A stretch of 64,000 nucleotides of DNA from an uncultured Faecalibacterium sp. GTDB taxonomy: Bacteria > Bacillota > Clostridia > Oscillospirales > Ruminococcaceae. Under the pieces are notes generated by a model. It was not told the origin of the DNA, did no database searches, and worked only from the letters and a program-made list of their open reading frames with translations. The position numbers and the translations under genes were made by a program. The DNA lies in the NCBI GenBank assembly GCA_944386015.1, contig CALWZK010000001.1, positions 1-64,000 on the forward strand, written 5' to 3'. Positions 24,788 to 33,917 of the stretch are shown here, piece by piece; the first letter of the stretch is position 1; every line of letters starts with the position of its first letter.

Positions 24788-25174
24788 ATGGTCAACAAGG
24801 TGCGTGTCAACATTGCGGGGGCGCAGTATGCCTTCGCCACCACAGATTCCGAGAAATATATCACATCCCTGGCCGAAAAGCTGGACCGGGACATCGGCAA
24901 GCTGATGGAGTCCAACCCCAGCCTGCCGGTGACCAAGGCGGCGGTGTTCTGCGCCATGGACTACTTGGATGAATACCAGAAGAGCACCGGCAGCGCCGAA
25001 AACATGCGCAGCCAGATCCAGGAGTATATCGGGGATGCAGCCCGGGCCCGGTCGGCAGAGGACAAGCTGCGGGCCGAAAACGAGGCCCTCCGCCGGGAAG
25101 CGGCGGCCCTGCGGGAGCAGCTGGACAAGCTGCGCCGCCACGACAAGGACAAAGAAAAGGACCAGCAGCCGTAA
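24788..25174 (+). CDS. zapA: Cell division protein ZapA
   Basis: Small FtsZ-ring stabiliser. 128 residues. N-terminal ZapA domain (MVNKVRVNIAGAQYAFATTDSEKYI), then a long charged coiled coil with heptad Leu/Ala/Glu from about 75 to 120. The ATG at 24788 has GTGAGG upstream; an earlier ATG nine codons before lacks a good site. Followed by the U32 gene after 48 bp. Confidence 0.88.
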   Translation: MVNKVRVNIAGAQYAFATTDSEKYITSLAEKLDRDIGKLMESNPSLPVTKAAVFCAMDYLDEYQKSTGSAENMRSQIQEYIGDAARARSAEDKLRAENEALRREAAALREQLDKLRRHDKDKEKDQQP

Positions 25175-25222
25175 AGAGGATGGGCAGCCTGGCCAAAGAA
25201 GATGCACAGACAAAGGAGAACT

Positions 25223-27298
25223 ATGGCACGAATTGAGATCCTGGCCCCTGTGGGCGGTGAAGAGATGCTCCGCGCAGCCGTCTACAGCGGCGCCGACGCG
25301 GTCTATTTGGGTTTTGCGGGCTTCAACGCCCGCACCGGCGCAGGCAACTTTGATGCGGCCAGCCTCTGTGAGGCGGTCCGCTTCTGCCATGCCCGGGGGG
25401 TGCGGGTTCATGTGGCCATGAACACCACCGTCTATGCCGACGAGCTGGAAAATCTGGCGGGGGCAGTGCGGGCTGTGGCGGCCAGCGGCGCCGATGCAGT
25501 CATCTGCCAGGACATGGCGGTGGCCGATCTGATCCGGCGGATTGCCCCCGACCTGCCCCGCCACGCCTCCACCCAGATGAGCGTCCACACCCTGGAGGGC
25601 GCCCTCTATATGGCGGAACAGGGGTTCAGCCGGGTGATTCTGGCCCGGGAGCTGAGCCTGAAGGAGATCGAGACCATCACCAAAGGCTGCGGCATCGAGA
25701 CCGAGTGCTTTGTCCATGGGGCGCTGTGCATGAGCATGAGCGGCCAGTGCTATATGTCCGCCTTCCTGGGAGGCCGCAGCGGCAACCGGGGCTCCTGCGC
25801 CGGGCCCTGCCGCCTGCCCTTTGACGCCAACCCCCTGCCCGAAGGCCGCCCCGGCAAAGCCCATCACCTGTCCCTGAAGGACAATTCGGCGATCGACCAG
25901 CTGGACAAACTGGAGGCCATCGGGGTGGCCTCGGCCAAGATCGAGGGCCGGCTCCGGACCCCTGAATATGTGGCAGCGGCGGTGAACGCCTGCCTGGCGG
26001 GCCGGGACGGCCTGGCCTATGACCGGGACCTGCTGCAGAACGCCTTCAGCCGGTCGGGGTTCACCTCGGGCTACCTGGACGGCAAAATCGACGGCACCAT
26101 GTTCGGCACCCGCAGCGAGGCCGACGCCCAGCAGACCCGCAAGACCCTGCCGGCCCTGCGGGAACTGTACCGCCGGGAGCGGTCCCGGGTGCCGGTGGAG
26201 ATGAAGCTGGAGGTGAGCCCCGACGGGGAAAAGCTCACCGTCACCGACCCCCAGGGCAACCGGGGCCTTGCCTATGGGGAGACTGAGCCCCAGCCCGCCC
26301 GGAACGACCCGTCCGACTCCCTGCGGCGCAGCCTGTCCAAAACCGGCGGCACCCCCTTTGAGGCAGGGGAGATCCAGATCGAGATGGAGGGCGGGCCCTG
26401 GTATCTGCCGGGCAGCGCCGTCAACGAGCTGCGCCGGGATGCCCTGGACAGCCTGCTGAAAAAGCGGGAGGTGCTCCACCCCTGGAAGGTGGAGCCGGTG
26501 ACCCTGCCCGCTTTGACCCGGCGCACCTGGCCCCCCAAGCCCCAGCTGTGGGCCCGGTTTGAAACCTGGGATCAGGTGCCCCGGCAGGCCCTGGAAGCCC
26601 AGGGCCCGGCCCGTCTGATGCTGCCCATTGCAGAGGCAGCCAAAGTGCCCGAAAACCTGCGCAGCAAAGTGATTCTGGAACTGCCCCGGGCCATGTTCGG
26701 GGCCATGGAGGCGGACACCGTCCGCCGGGTGGCCCAGGTGAGGGAGCAGGGCTTTGGGGGCTTCGAAGCCAACAACATCGCCCATCTGCGGATCTGCCGG
26801 GGCCTGCCCCTCACCGGCGGCATCGGCCTCAACGTGACCAACCCCCTGGCCGCCCAGGTCTACGCGGACTGGGGCCTGTCGGCCCTGCTGGTGCTGCCCG
26901 AGGTGAAGGACAGCGAGATGGTGTTCATCGCCCCCGCCCGCAATGGCCAGCCGGTGCCCACCGGGGCCCTGATCTATGGCCACATGCCCCTGATGCTGAC
27001 CCGGGCCTGCCCCCTGCAGAATGTCCACGACTGTGCCCACTGCCAGCGGGAGGGCGTCCTCACCGACCGGAAGGCCAAAAAGTTCCCGGTGCGGTGCAAG
27101 GGCGGCGTCCGGACCATCTACAACCCGGTGCCCCTCTATATGGGGGACAAGCCGGGGGTGCTGCCGGTGGATTACGGGGTGGCTTATTTCACCACAGAGA
27201 GCCGGGAAGAGGCCGGCCAGATCCTGGATCAGATTGTCCGGGCCGAACCCTTTGAGGGGGATTTCACCCGGGGCCTCTATTTCAAGGGCACCAACTGA
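25223..27298 (+). CDS. U32 family peptidase / RNA-hydroxylation-type protein
   Basis: 691 residues. The N-terminal U32 domain (EILAPVGGEEMLRAAVYSGA) carries the conserved cysteine region HGALCMSMSGQCYMSAF ... CAGPCR at about 170-205, which probably binds iron-sulfur. The long C-terminal part matches the DUF3656-containing U32 proteins related to RlhA, which takes part in 23S rRNA C2501 hydroxylation in E. coli; true peptidase activity is doubtful for this subgroup. The ATG at 25223 follows AAAGGAG. Co-transcribed with zapA. Confidence 0.9.
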   Translation: MARIEILAPVGGEEMLRAAVYSGADAVYLGFAGFNARTGAGNFDAASLCEAVRFCHARGVRVHVAMNTTVYADELENLAGAVRAVAASGADAVICQDMAVADLIRRIAPDLPRHASTQMSVHTLEGALYMAEQGFSRVILARELSLKEIETITKGCGIETECFVHGALCMSMSGQCYMSAFLGGRSGNRGSCAGPCRLPFDANPLPEGRPGKAHHLSLKDNSAIDQLDKLEAIGVASAKIEGRLRTPEYVAAAVNACLAGRDGLAYDRDLLQNAFSRSGFTSGYLDGKIDGTMFGTRSEADAQQTRKTLPALRELYRRERSRVPVEMKLEVSPDGEKLTVTDPQGNRGLAYGETEPQPARNDPSDSLRRSLSKTGGTPFEAGEIQIEMEGGPWYLPGSAVNELRRDALDSLLKKREVLHPWKVEPVTLPALTRRTWPPKPQLWARFETWDQVPRQALEAQGPARLMLPIAEAAKVPENLRSKVILELPRAMFGAMEADTVRRVAQVREQGFGGFEANNIAHLRICRGLPLTGGIGLNVTNPLAAQVYADWGLSALLVLPEVKDSEMVFIAPARNGQPVPTGALIYGHMPLMLTRACPLQNVHDCAHCQREGVLTDRKAKKFPVRCKGGVRTIYNPVPLYMGDKPGVLPVDYGVAYFTTESREEAGQILDQIVRAEPFEGDFTRGLYFKGTN

Positions 27299-27311
27299 AA
27301 CCCGGACGGTC

Positions 27312-27339
27312 TTCGTCTTACATTGTCTTACATTATAAT
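27312..27339 (+). promoter_or_regulatory. Candidate promoter for dut
   Basis: TTCGTC, 16-bp spacer, TATAAT in an AT-rich patch, 33 bp before dut. Confidence 0.5.
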
Positions 27340-27371
27340 ATAATATTACAGAGAAAAAGGAATGCTTTGTC

Positions 27372-27818
27372 ATGCAGCAAGTCACTGTGAAATATAAAGT
27401 TCTGGATCCCCGGGCCCATGTGCCCGCCTACGCCACCGCCGGCGCCGCGGCAGCCGATCTGTGCGCGGTGCTGGATGCACCCCTGACCCTGGCCCCCATG
27501 GAGCGGGTGCTGGTGCCCACCGGCCTGGCCATTGAGCTGCCCGGCCCCGAGACGGTGGCCCTGGTCTATGCCCGCAGCGGCCTGTCCATCAAGCACGGCC
27601 TGTGCATGGCCAATGGGGTGGGGGTCATCGACAGCGACTACCGCGGGGAGCTGCGGGTCCCCATGATCAACCTGGGCACTGAGGCCTACACCATCCAGCC
27701 GGGGGAGCGGGTGGCCCAGCTGTGCATCGCGCCGGTATACACCGCCGCCTTTGTCCCCGCCGAGACCCTGGGAGATACCGCCCGGGGCGAAGGGGGCTTC
27801 GGCTCCACCGGCAAGTGA
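27372..27818 (+). CDS. dut: dUTP diphosphatase
   Basis: Hydrolyses dUTP to dUMP, keeping uracil out of DNA and feeding dTMP synthesis. 148 residues, the trimeric dUTPase type. Motifs in order: TAGAAAADL, ARSGLSIKHGL, NGVGVIDSDYRGE, PGERVAQL and the C-terminal P-loop-like RGEGGFGSTG. RBS AAAGGA. The maf gene follows 13 bp later. Confidence 0.96.
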   Translation: MQQVTVKYKVLDPRAHVPAYATAGAAAADLCAVLDAPLTLAPMERVLVPTGLAIELPGPETVALVYARSGLSIKHGLCMANGVGVIDSDYRGELRVPMINLGTEAYTIQPGERVAQLCIAPVYTAAFVPAETLGDTARGEGGFGSTGK

Positions 27819-27831
27819 GGGGGCAGGAAGG

Positions 27832-28410
27832 ATGAAACTGATTCTCGCCTCCGGCAGCCCCCGCCGCAGGGAGCTGCTGAGCCTGTACACCACAGACTTT
27901 GCGGTCTGTGCCAGCGATTTTGATGAAAAGGCGGTTCGGGCCGAAAACCCGGCGGCCCTGGCCGGGGCTCTGGCCCGGGGCAAGTGCCTGGCAGTGTCGG
28001 GGCAGCACCCCGGCTGCCTGGTGGTGGGCAGTGACACGGTGGTGGAAGTGGACGGAGAGGTCTTTGGCAAGCCCAAAGACGCCGCCGATGCCCGCCGGAT
28101 GCTGCGGGCCCTGTCGGGCCGGACCCATCAGGTCCACACCGGGGTCTGCGTCTCGGACGGCACCCGCACCGAGAGCTTTGTGGATACCTGCCGGGTCACC
28201 TTTTTCCCCATCCCGGAGGAGGAGCTGGAGGCCTGCATCGCCAGCGGCGAACCCTTTGACAAGGCGGGGGCCTACGCCATCCAGGGCCGGGCGTCGCTCT
28301 GGCTGGACCGGCTGGAAGGAGACTACTATACCATCATGGGACTGCCGGTCAGCCGCACCGTCCGGCTGCTGAAAGCCTTCGGAGCAGAAAAAGTAGACGT
28401 GGAAAAATGA
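27832..28410 (+). CDS. maf: Maf family nucleoside triphosphate pyrophosphatase
   Basis: House-cleaning NTP pyrophosphatase linked with septum control. 192 residues from the ATG at 27832, preceded by GAGGGGG. Signatures: ILASGSPRRRELL, VGSDTVVEVDGEVFGKP, PFDKAGAYAIQG and DYYTIMGLP. Located before mreBCD, a conserved arrangement in Firmicutes. No terminator was seen before the mreB promoter, so readthrough is possible. Confidence 0.94.
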   Translation: MKLILASGSPRRRELLSLYTTDFAVCASDFDEKAVRAENPAALAGALARGKCLAVSGQHPGCLVVGSDTVVEVDGEVFGKPKDAADARRMLRALSGRTHQVHTGVCVSDGTRTESFVDTCRVTFFPIPEEELEACIASGEPFDKAGAYAIQGRASLWLDRLEGDYYTIMGLPVSRTVRLLKAFGAEKVDVEK

Positions 28411-28437
28411 AAAAACCGGGAAAAATCGTCAAAGCAC

Positions 28438-28466
28438 TTGTGAAAACGGGGCTTTGTGACTATAAT
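28438..28466 (+). promoter_or_regulatory. Promoter for mreB operon
   Basis: TTGTGA, 17-bp spacer, TATAAT. A leader of about 145 nt follows before the mreB ATG. Confidence 0.8.
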
Positions 28467-28617
28467 AATGAGAGGGCTGGCCTGCCCTGGGACAGCTGTG
28501 CCCAAAATAGGCTGTGAAAGAGAGAAATCTGGGACTTCCGGTTTCCTGCTGGACCGGGAGAAACTTTACCGAAATAGAGTTTGAGGCAACTGGAGTTTAG
28601 AAGGAGTTAGCTGCGCT

Positions 28618-29640
28618 ATGAGTTTTCTGTCAAAAGATGTCGGGATTGACCTGGGCACTGCCAATACCCTGGTTTACATGAAGGGCAAGGGCATCATCAT
28701 GCGGGAGCCCTCGGTTGTGGCTGTGGATACCCGCAACGATGAAGTGCGCTGTGTGGGCGCCGAGGCCAAGGCGGTCATCGGCCGTACCCCCGGCAGCATT
28801 GTGGCGGTCCGCCCCCTGAAGGACGGCGTCATCGCCGACTTTGACATCACCGCCAACATGCTGGAGAATTTCCTGAAGAAGGCCTGCGGCAACAGCCTGT
28901 TTGCCCGCCCCCGCGTGGTGATCTGCATCCCCTCGGGCGTCACCGAGGTGGAGCGCCGGGCCGTCCGTGAAGCCACCCTCAAGGCCGGCGCCCGCCAGGT
29001 GTCGGTGATCGAGGAGCCCATGGCTGCCGCCATCGGCGCAGGGCTGCCCATCAGCGAGCCCACCGGCAGCATGATCGTGGACATCGGCGGCGGCACCGCC
29101 GAGATCGCCGTGATCTCCCTGGGCGGCATCGTGGCTTCCCGCAGCGTGCGGATGGCCGGCGATATGTTCGACCAGGCCATCATCGCCTTCATCAAGCGCA
29201 AGTACAACCTGCTGATCGGTGAGCGCACCGCTGAGCAGATCAAGATCGACATCGGCTCCGCCTACAAGCTGGAGGAGGAGATGACCATGGAGATCAAGGG
29301 CCGCAACCTGGTGGACGGCCTGCCCAAGAACATCGTGGTTCACTCCGAAGATGTCCGCGAGGCCCTGCTGGAGTGCCTGGTCAAGATCACCGACGCCATC
29401 AAGGAGACCCTGGAGCGGACTCCCCCTGAGCTGAGCGCCGATATCATCGACCGGGGCATCACCCTGACCGGCGGCGGCGCCCTGCTGCGGGGCCTGGATA
29501 AGCTGATCCAGAGCGAGACCGGCATCGATGTCCATGTGGCCGAGAATCCTCTGGACTGCGTGGCCACCGGCGCCGGCGCTGTGCTGGACCATGTGGATGT
29601 GCTCCACGACGTGCTGGACACCGACGGGGACCACATGTAA
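28618..29640 (+). CDS. mreB: Rod-shape-determining actin homologue MreB
   Basis: Actin-like ATPase that guides lateral wall synthesis on the inner membrane face. 340 residues. Actin phosphate loops: VGIDLGTANTLVY (phosphate 1), IVDIGGGTAEIAV (phosphate 2), and LTGGGALLRGLDKL (adenosine). AGAAGGAG precedes the ATG. First gene of mreBCD-PBP2; an intrinsic terminator separates it from mreC, which would make mreB more abundant than the rest. Confidence 0.97.
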   Translation: MSFLSKDVGIDLGTANTLVYMKGKGIIMREPSVVAVDTRNDEVRCVGAEAKAVIGRTPGSIVAVRPLKDGVIADFDITANMLENFLKKACGNSLFARPRVVICIPSGVTEVERRAVREATLKAGARQVSVIEEPMAAAIGAGLPISEPTGSMIVDIGGGTAEIAVISLGGIVASRSVRMAGDMFDQAIIAFIKRKYNLLIGERTAEQIKIDIGSAYKLEEEMTMEIKGRNLVDGLPKNIVVHSEDVREALLECLVKITDAIKETLERTPPELSADIIDRGITLTGGGALLRGLDKLIQSETGIDVHVAENPLDCVATGAGAVLDHVDVLHDVLDTDGDHM

Positions 29641-29676
29641 AACCCCGCCCGGCATAAGGATACCAAGGAAAAGAGA

Positions 29677-29708
29677 AGCGCGGATGGCACCGGCTGTCCG
29701 CGCTTTTT
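29677..29708 (+). terminator. Intra-operon terminator/attenuator between mreB and mreC
   Basis: Perfect 8-bp stem AGCGCGGA / TCCGCGCT, 12-nt loop, then TTTTT. Only about 35 bp before the mreC start. Confidence 0.82.
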
Positions 29709-29742
29709 CACCCAATGAAACCCAATGAAGGGGAGGAAGGCC

Positions 29743-30573
29743 GTGAAGGACTTTTTTGAGACCTGGAAATTCAGGATTCTGATCGCGGTGGCGGTCTTTC
29801 TGGCGGGGCTGATGGCCTATGCCGCAGCCAATGGCCGGCTGACCGCTGCGCCCCAGGAGCTGCTGAGCGTGGCGGCGGCCCCCTTCCAGAAGGTGGCTTC
29901 CCTGGTGGGGGGCGGCATCTCCTCGGTGTGGGACAAATACACCAGCATCGACGAGACCATGGCGGAAAACGAATCCCTGAAGGAGGAAAACGCCGAGCTC
30001 CGCCGCCAGATGGTGGATTACGACAAGATGAAGGCTGAGAACGAGGCCTTCAAAAACCTGGCCGGCATCCAGGAGGATAACCCCGAGATGAGCTTTGTCT
30101 CGGCCTTTGTGATCGGCCGGGACGGCCTGGACGCCTTCGGCGGCTTTACCCTGGACAAGGGCACCGCCCAGGGTGTGGAGCGGGGCGACACCGTCATCGA
30201 CGATGAGGGCCAGCTGCTGGGCACCGTCATCGAGGCCGACCTGACCAGCTGCCGGGTGCTGACCATTCTGCACCCCAGCTTCAACGCGGCGGGTGTGGTT
30301 TCCCGCACCCGGGACAACGGCATCCTCACCGGCGACGCCTCCTACGCGGCCCAGGGCCAGTGCATTTTCACCGACCTGTCCCGCGAATCCATGGCGTCGG
30401 TGGGGGATGAAGTCATCACCACCGGCCTGGGCGGGGTGTATCCGCCGGATCTGCTGGTGGGCCGGATCGTCAGCATCGAGCCGGAGGCCAGCGGCACATC
30501 GGTGATCGCGGTGATCCAGCCCGACGCCGATGTGCTGGGGGTCAAGCAGGCCTTCATCATCACCGATTACTAA
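29743..30573 (+). CDS. mreC: Rod-shape-determining protein MreC
   Basis: Membrane-anchored organiser of the elongation complex. 276 residues from the GTG at 29743, chosen because GGGGAGGAAGG lies 2-10 nt upstream; an ATG six codons earlier lacks a site. One N-terminal membrane helix (about 10-30), a coiled coil (DETMAENESLKEENAELRRQM), then the beta-barrel MreC domain. The upstream sequence repeats ACCCAATGAA twice in tandem. Confidence 0.94.
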   Translation: MKDFFETWKFRILIAVAVFLAGLMAYAAANGRLTAAPQELLSVAAAPFQKVASLVGGGISSVWDKYTSIDETMAENESLKEENAELRRQMVDYDKMKAENEAFKNLAGIQEDNPEMSFVSAFVIGRDGLDAFGGFTLDKGTAQGVERGDTVIDDEGQLLGTVIEADLTSCRVLTILHPSFNAAGVVSRTRDNGILTGDASYAAQGQCIFTDLSRESMASVGDEVITTGLGGVYPPDLLVGRIVSIEPEASGTSVIAVIQPDADVLGVKQAFIITDY

Positions 30574-30605
30574 GGACCAATCAACCAGAGAAAGGCGGGA
30601 CTGAA

Positions 30606-31139
30606 ATGGAATCGCGCCGCAAGCGCAGGCGTTCCCAGCTGTACAAGTGGGGCCTGTATGTTCTGCTGCTTCTGGCCTGCACGGTGCTGCAGACCATTCC
30701 GGGTTTTCTGCAGTTTGGCCAGGCCAAGCCGGTCTTTCTGCTGCCGCTGGCCCTGGCGGTGGCGGTCTGCGAGGATGAATTCTCGGGGGCCCTGTTCGGC
30801 GCAGTCTGCGGCCTGATGTGGGATTACACCGCCGGCCGCACGGTCGGCCTGCTGGCCCTGACCCTGATGGGCCTCAGCTTTGGCCTTTCGGTGGCCAGCC
30901 AGCTCTACCTGAAGCTCACCTCCACCAACTTCGCCCTGCTGACGGCAGGGTCGCTGTGGCTGGTGCTGTCCAGTGACTTCCTGTTTTACTACGCTATGCC
31001 GGGCTACAGCAACATGCTGGAGCGGTATATTGCCTATGTGCCGCTGACCATTGTGATGAGCGCCCTGCTGTCGGTCCTGCTCTACCGGGCTGTCAGCTGG
31101 GCCAGCGAAACCTTCAAAATTGACAACGGCGTGATCTAG
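30606..31139 (+). CDS. mreD: Rod-shape-determining membrane protein MreD
   Basis: 177 residues, about five membrane helices after a basic N-terminus (MESRRKRRRSQ). Integral partner of MreC and PBP2 in side-wall synthesis. RBS AAAGGCGGG before the ATG; 32 bp after mreC. Identification rests on hydropathy, size and position. Confidence 0.88.
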   Translation: MESRRKRRRSQLYKWGLYVLLLLACTVLQTIPGFLQFGQAKPVFLLPLALAVAVCEDEFSGALFGAVCGLMWDYTAGRTVGLLALTLMGLSFGLSVASQLYLKLTSTNFALLTAGSLWLVLSSDFLFYYAMPGYSNMLERYIAYVPLTIVMSALLSVLLYRAVSWASETFKIDNGVI

Positions 31140-31181
31140 CGCCCTGTTTTCCAAACCAATGCAAAAGGGGGGACCCTCGCC

Positions 31182-33251
31182 TTGGACGAACACAAAATAG
31201 TGGTGCGCCGCCTGGCGCTGCTGATTGCAGCGGCCCTGGCGGTCTTTGCACTGTATATCCTGCGCCTGATTTTCCTGCAGCTGGTCCACGGGGAGGAATT
31301 TGCCGCCCAGGCCACCAACACCACCGAGTACCGCTTCAACGTCACAGCGGCCCGGGGGGATATTGTGGACAGCGCCGGGCGCCGGATTGCCACCAGCACC
31401 ACCTCCTACAATGTGGAGCTGAGCAAGCTGCTGATCGGGGACAACGACCTGAACGAGACCATCCGCAGCGCGGTGGAAATTCTCCAGGCCAATGGGGAAA
31501 CCTGGAACGACGGCCTTCTCATCGGCTATGCCGATGAAAGCGGGAACTATTCCTTCACCGGGGATCCCGCCAGCGAGACCGACCAGAACTCCATCGCAGC
31601 GGTCAAGGAAGCCCTGGGCCTCCAGCAGTATGCCACTGCAAATGATGTGATGGCCCGCCTGATTGAGGAATACCAGCTGGAGGATTATGCCCCCGCCTGG
31701 CAGCGGATTTTGGGGGGCATCCATTACCAGATGGAGCAGGAAGCCTTCTCCAACGTCAACAACTTCACCCTGGCCGAGAACGTGTCGGACAAGACGGTGG
31801 CCACCGTCAAGGAGCACAGCCTGACGCTGCCCGGCGTCGAGATCGCCCAGACCAGCGTCCGCAGCTATATCGACGGCACCATCCTGCCCCATGTGCTGGG
31901 CCGGGTGGGCAAGATCACCGCCGAGATGTGGCGCGTCACCGATGAAAACGGCCAGGTCACCTACCCGCTGCGGGACAAGGGCTATGCCATGAACGACCTC
32001 ATCGGCATTTCGGGCCTGGAGTCTGCCTACGAAGATGAGCTGCGGGGCCAGGACGGCGTCGAGACCATCACCCGGGACAGCGACGGCGTCATCATCGACA
32101 CCAGCGTCACCACCGAGCCCCAGCCGGGCAAGACGGTGATGCTGACCATCAACAACGAGTTCCAGAAGGCGGTGGATGAGGCCCTGGCCCGGAATGTCCA
32201 GCGGATTGCGGCCACCTACGATGTGGACGCCAGCGCCGGCGCCGTGGTGGTCATTGATGTCAAGACCGGCGGCATCCTGGCCTGCTCCAACTACCCCAGC
32301 TACGACCAGAACCTCTACAGCACCCAGTATGCCGAGTACAGCGCCAACCCCGGCCTGCCTCTGTACAACCGGGCGCTGCAGGGCCTGTATACCCCCGGCT
32401 CCACTTATAAGCCCTCGGTGGCCATCGCAGCGCTGCTGAGCGGCGTCATCGACCGCAGCAGCACCGTCTACTGCAACGGCGTCTACAACTATTACAAGGA
32501 CTATCACCCCCGCTGCACCATGCATGGACACAGCGGCAACATCGATGTGGTCACCGCCATCAAGTGGAGCTGCAATATCTTCTTTTATGATGTGGGCCGC
32601 CGCACCACCAGTGACGTCTATGATTCCTATGCCTACCGGCTGGGCCTGGGCGTTCCCACCGGCGTGGAGGTCAGCGAGTCCACCGGCCGTCTGACCACCA
32701 AGGAGGACGCCAACTACACCGAATCGCTGGAAGTCCAGGCCGCCATCGGCCAGGGCAACACGGTGGTCACCCCGGTGCAGCTGGCCACCTATGCGGCCAC
32801 CATCGCCAACAAGGGTGTCCGCTACCGCACCCACTTTGTGAAAGCCCTGCTGGACACCAACACCGGCGAGGTGCTGGAGGAGACCCAGCCCGAGATTGTG
32901 GACGTCATCGAGGATGACGTGGGCGCCTTCGACATTGTGGAGGAAGGCATGGTGGGTGTGTCCCAGACCATCACCGAGCTGGCCAACTATCCCTACACCA
33001 TCGCCTGCAAAACCGGCACCCCCCAGCGCAGCGACGGCTACAAGGTGGGCAACACCACCAAATACTACACCAACTCCACCATGATCGCCTATGGGCCGGT
33101 GGAGGATCCCCAGATCGCGGTGGGCATTGTGGTGGAATACGGCGGCGGCGGTTCCCGTACCGGCGAGCTGGTGACGGATATCTTCAACGCCTATTTCTTT
33201 GAGCGCTCCAACGGCATGACCCCTGTTCAGGAGGGCCAGCTGCTGGAGTGA
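31182..33251 (+). CDS. mrdA: Penicillin-binding protein 2 (elongation transpeptidase)
   Basis: Class B PBP cross-linking lateral-wall peptidoglycan. 689 residues. One N-terminal membrane helix (about 10-33), a dimerisation/pedestal domain (AARGDIVDSAGRRIA), then the transpeptidase with STYK (serine near 407), SCN (near 463) and KTG (near 610). The start is TTG with AAAGGGGGGA upstream. Last gene of the mre group. rodA is not adjacent. Confidence 0.95.
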   Translation: MDEHKIVVRRLALLIAAALAVFALYILRLIFLQLVHGEEFAAQATNTTEYRFNVTAARGDIVDSAGRRIATSTTSYNVELSKLLIGDNDLNETIRSAVEILQANGETWNDGLLIGYADESGNYSFTGDPASETDQNSIAAVKEALGLQQYATANDVMARLIEEYQLEDYAPAWQRILGGIHYQMEQEAFSNVNNFTLAENVSDKTVATVKEHSLTLPGVEIAQTSVRSYIDGTILPHVLGRVGKITAEMWRVTDENGQVTYPLRDKGYAMNDLIGISGLESAYEDELRGQDGVETITRDSDGVIIDTSVTTEPQPGKTVMLTINNEFQKAVDEALARNVQRIAATYDVDASAGAVVVIDVKTGGILACSNYPSYDQNLYSTQYAEYSANPGLPLYNRALQGLYTPGSTYKPSVAIAALLSGVIDRSSTVYCNGVYNYYKDYHPRCTMHGHSGNIDVVTAIKWSCNIFFYDVGRRTTSDVYDSYAYRLGLGVPTGVEVSESTGRLTTKEDANYTESLEVQAAIGQGNTVVTPVQLATYAATIANKGVRYRTHFVKALLDTNTGEVLEETQPEIVDVIEDDVGAFDIVEEGMVGVSQTITELANYPYTIACKTGTPQRSDGYKVGNTTKYYTNSTMIAYGPVEDPQIAVGIVVEYGGGGSRTGELVTDIFNAYFFERSNGMTPVQEGQLLE

Positions 33252-33279
33252 GGCAGATCAAAACGCGAAAAATTTTCGT

Positions 33280-33342
33280 ATCTGTATGGAAAAACTGCCG
33301 CTGATTTAAAAAATTTGAATGATCTGTATAAAAACGGTTGCT
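33280..33342 (+). repeat. Direct repeat upstream of the mgsA promoter
   Basis: Two copies of ATCTGTAT(GG)AAAAACxGxxGCT, beginning at 33280 and 33322, so 42 bp apart (four helical turns). The second ends just before the -35 box. Candidate activator or repressor sites. The surrounding 180 bp is AT-rich compared with the rest of the window. Confidence 0.45.
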
Positions 33343-33343
33343 A

Positions 33344-33372
33344 TTCTGAGGGAAATGTGATACTATTATAAT
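33344..33372 (+). promoter_or_regulatory. Promoter for mgsA
   Basis: TTCTGA, 17-bp spacer, TATAAT. Confidence 0.65.
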
Positions 33373-33433
33373 TGGAATGGTAGCTTACTGGATCGGTATT
33401 GATTTTGAGTTTTGGCAAAGGAGATGGATACGG

Positions 33434-33841
33434 ATGACGATTGCGCTGATCGCACATGACTCTAAAAAGGAATTGATGGTGCAGTTCTGCACGGCGTATT
33501 GCCGTATCCTAAGCCAGAACCAGCTGGTAGCAACCGGTACCACCGGAAAACTGATCGCCGAAGCAACCGGCCTTCCTGTGAAGCGGTTCCTTTCGGGCAA
33601 ACAGGGGGGCGATCAGCAGATCGCAGCCCGCATCGCGTGCAATGAGATTGACCTGCTCATCTTCTTCCGGGACCCGATCAATGCCAAACCCAGTGAGCCC
33701 AACGAAATGACTTTGCTGCGTCTGTGCGACGTACATAATATTCCGATGGCCACCAACATCGCCACCGCCGAGGTCCTGATTCACGGCCTGGAGCGGGGCG
33801 ACCTGGACTGGCGGAGTATTGTGAACCCGCCCCAGGCCTGA
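33434..33841 (+). CDS. mgsA: Methylglyoxal synthase
   Basis: Converts dihydroxyacetone phosphate to methylglyoxal, a phosphate-releasing bypass of lower glycolysis. 135 residues from the ATG at 33434, with AAAGGAG 10 nt upstream; a longer open frame before it is leader. Signatures: [13 protein letters not shown], phosphate-binding [17 protein letters not shown] and the catalytic Asp in [10 protein letters not shown]. Confidence 0.96.
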   Translation: MTIALIAHDSKKELMVQFCTAYCRILSQNQLVATGTTGKLIAEATGLPVKRFLSGKQGGDQQIAARIACNEIDLLIFFRDPINAKPSEPNEMTLLRLCDVHNIPMATNIATAEVLIHGLERGDLDWRSIVNPPQA

Positions 33842-33851
33842 TGAAAAAACA

Positions 33852-33898
33852 CGAACCCCGCTGCCCGGGATGGCCCGGAGGCAGCGGGGTTCTTTTTT
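33852..33898. terminator. Bidirectional terminator
   Basis: 13-bp stem GAACCCCGCTGCC / GGCAGCGGGGTTC with a CCGGG-type inner loop, T6 on the plus side and a T run on the minus side. Serves mgsA and mnmA. Confidence 0.9.
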
Positions 33899-33917
33899 GC
33901 TTGTTTGGTTCGGCGGC

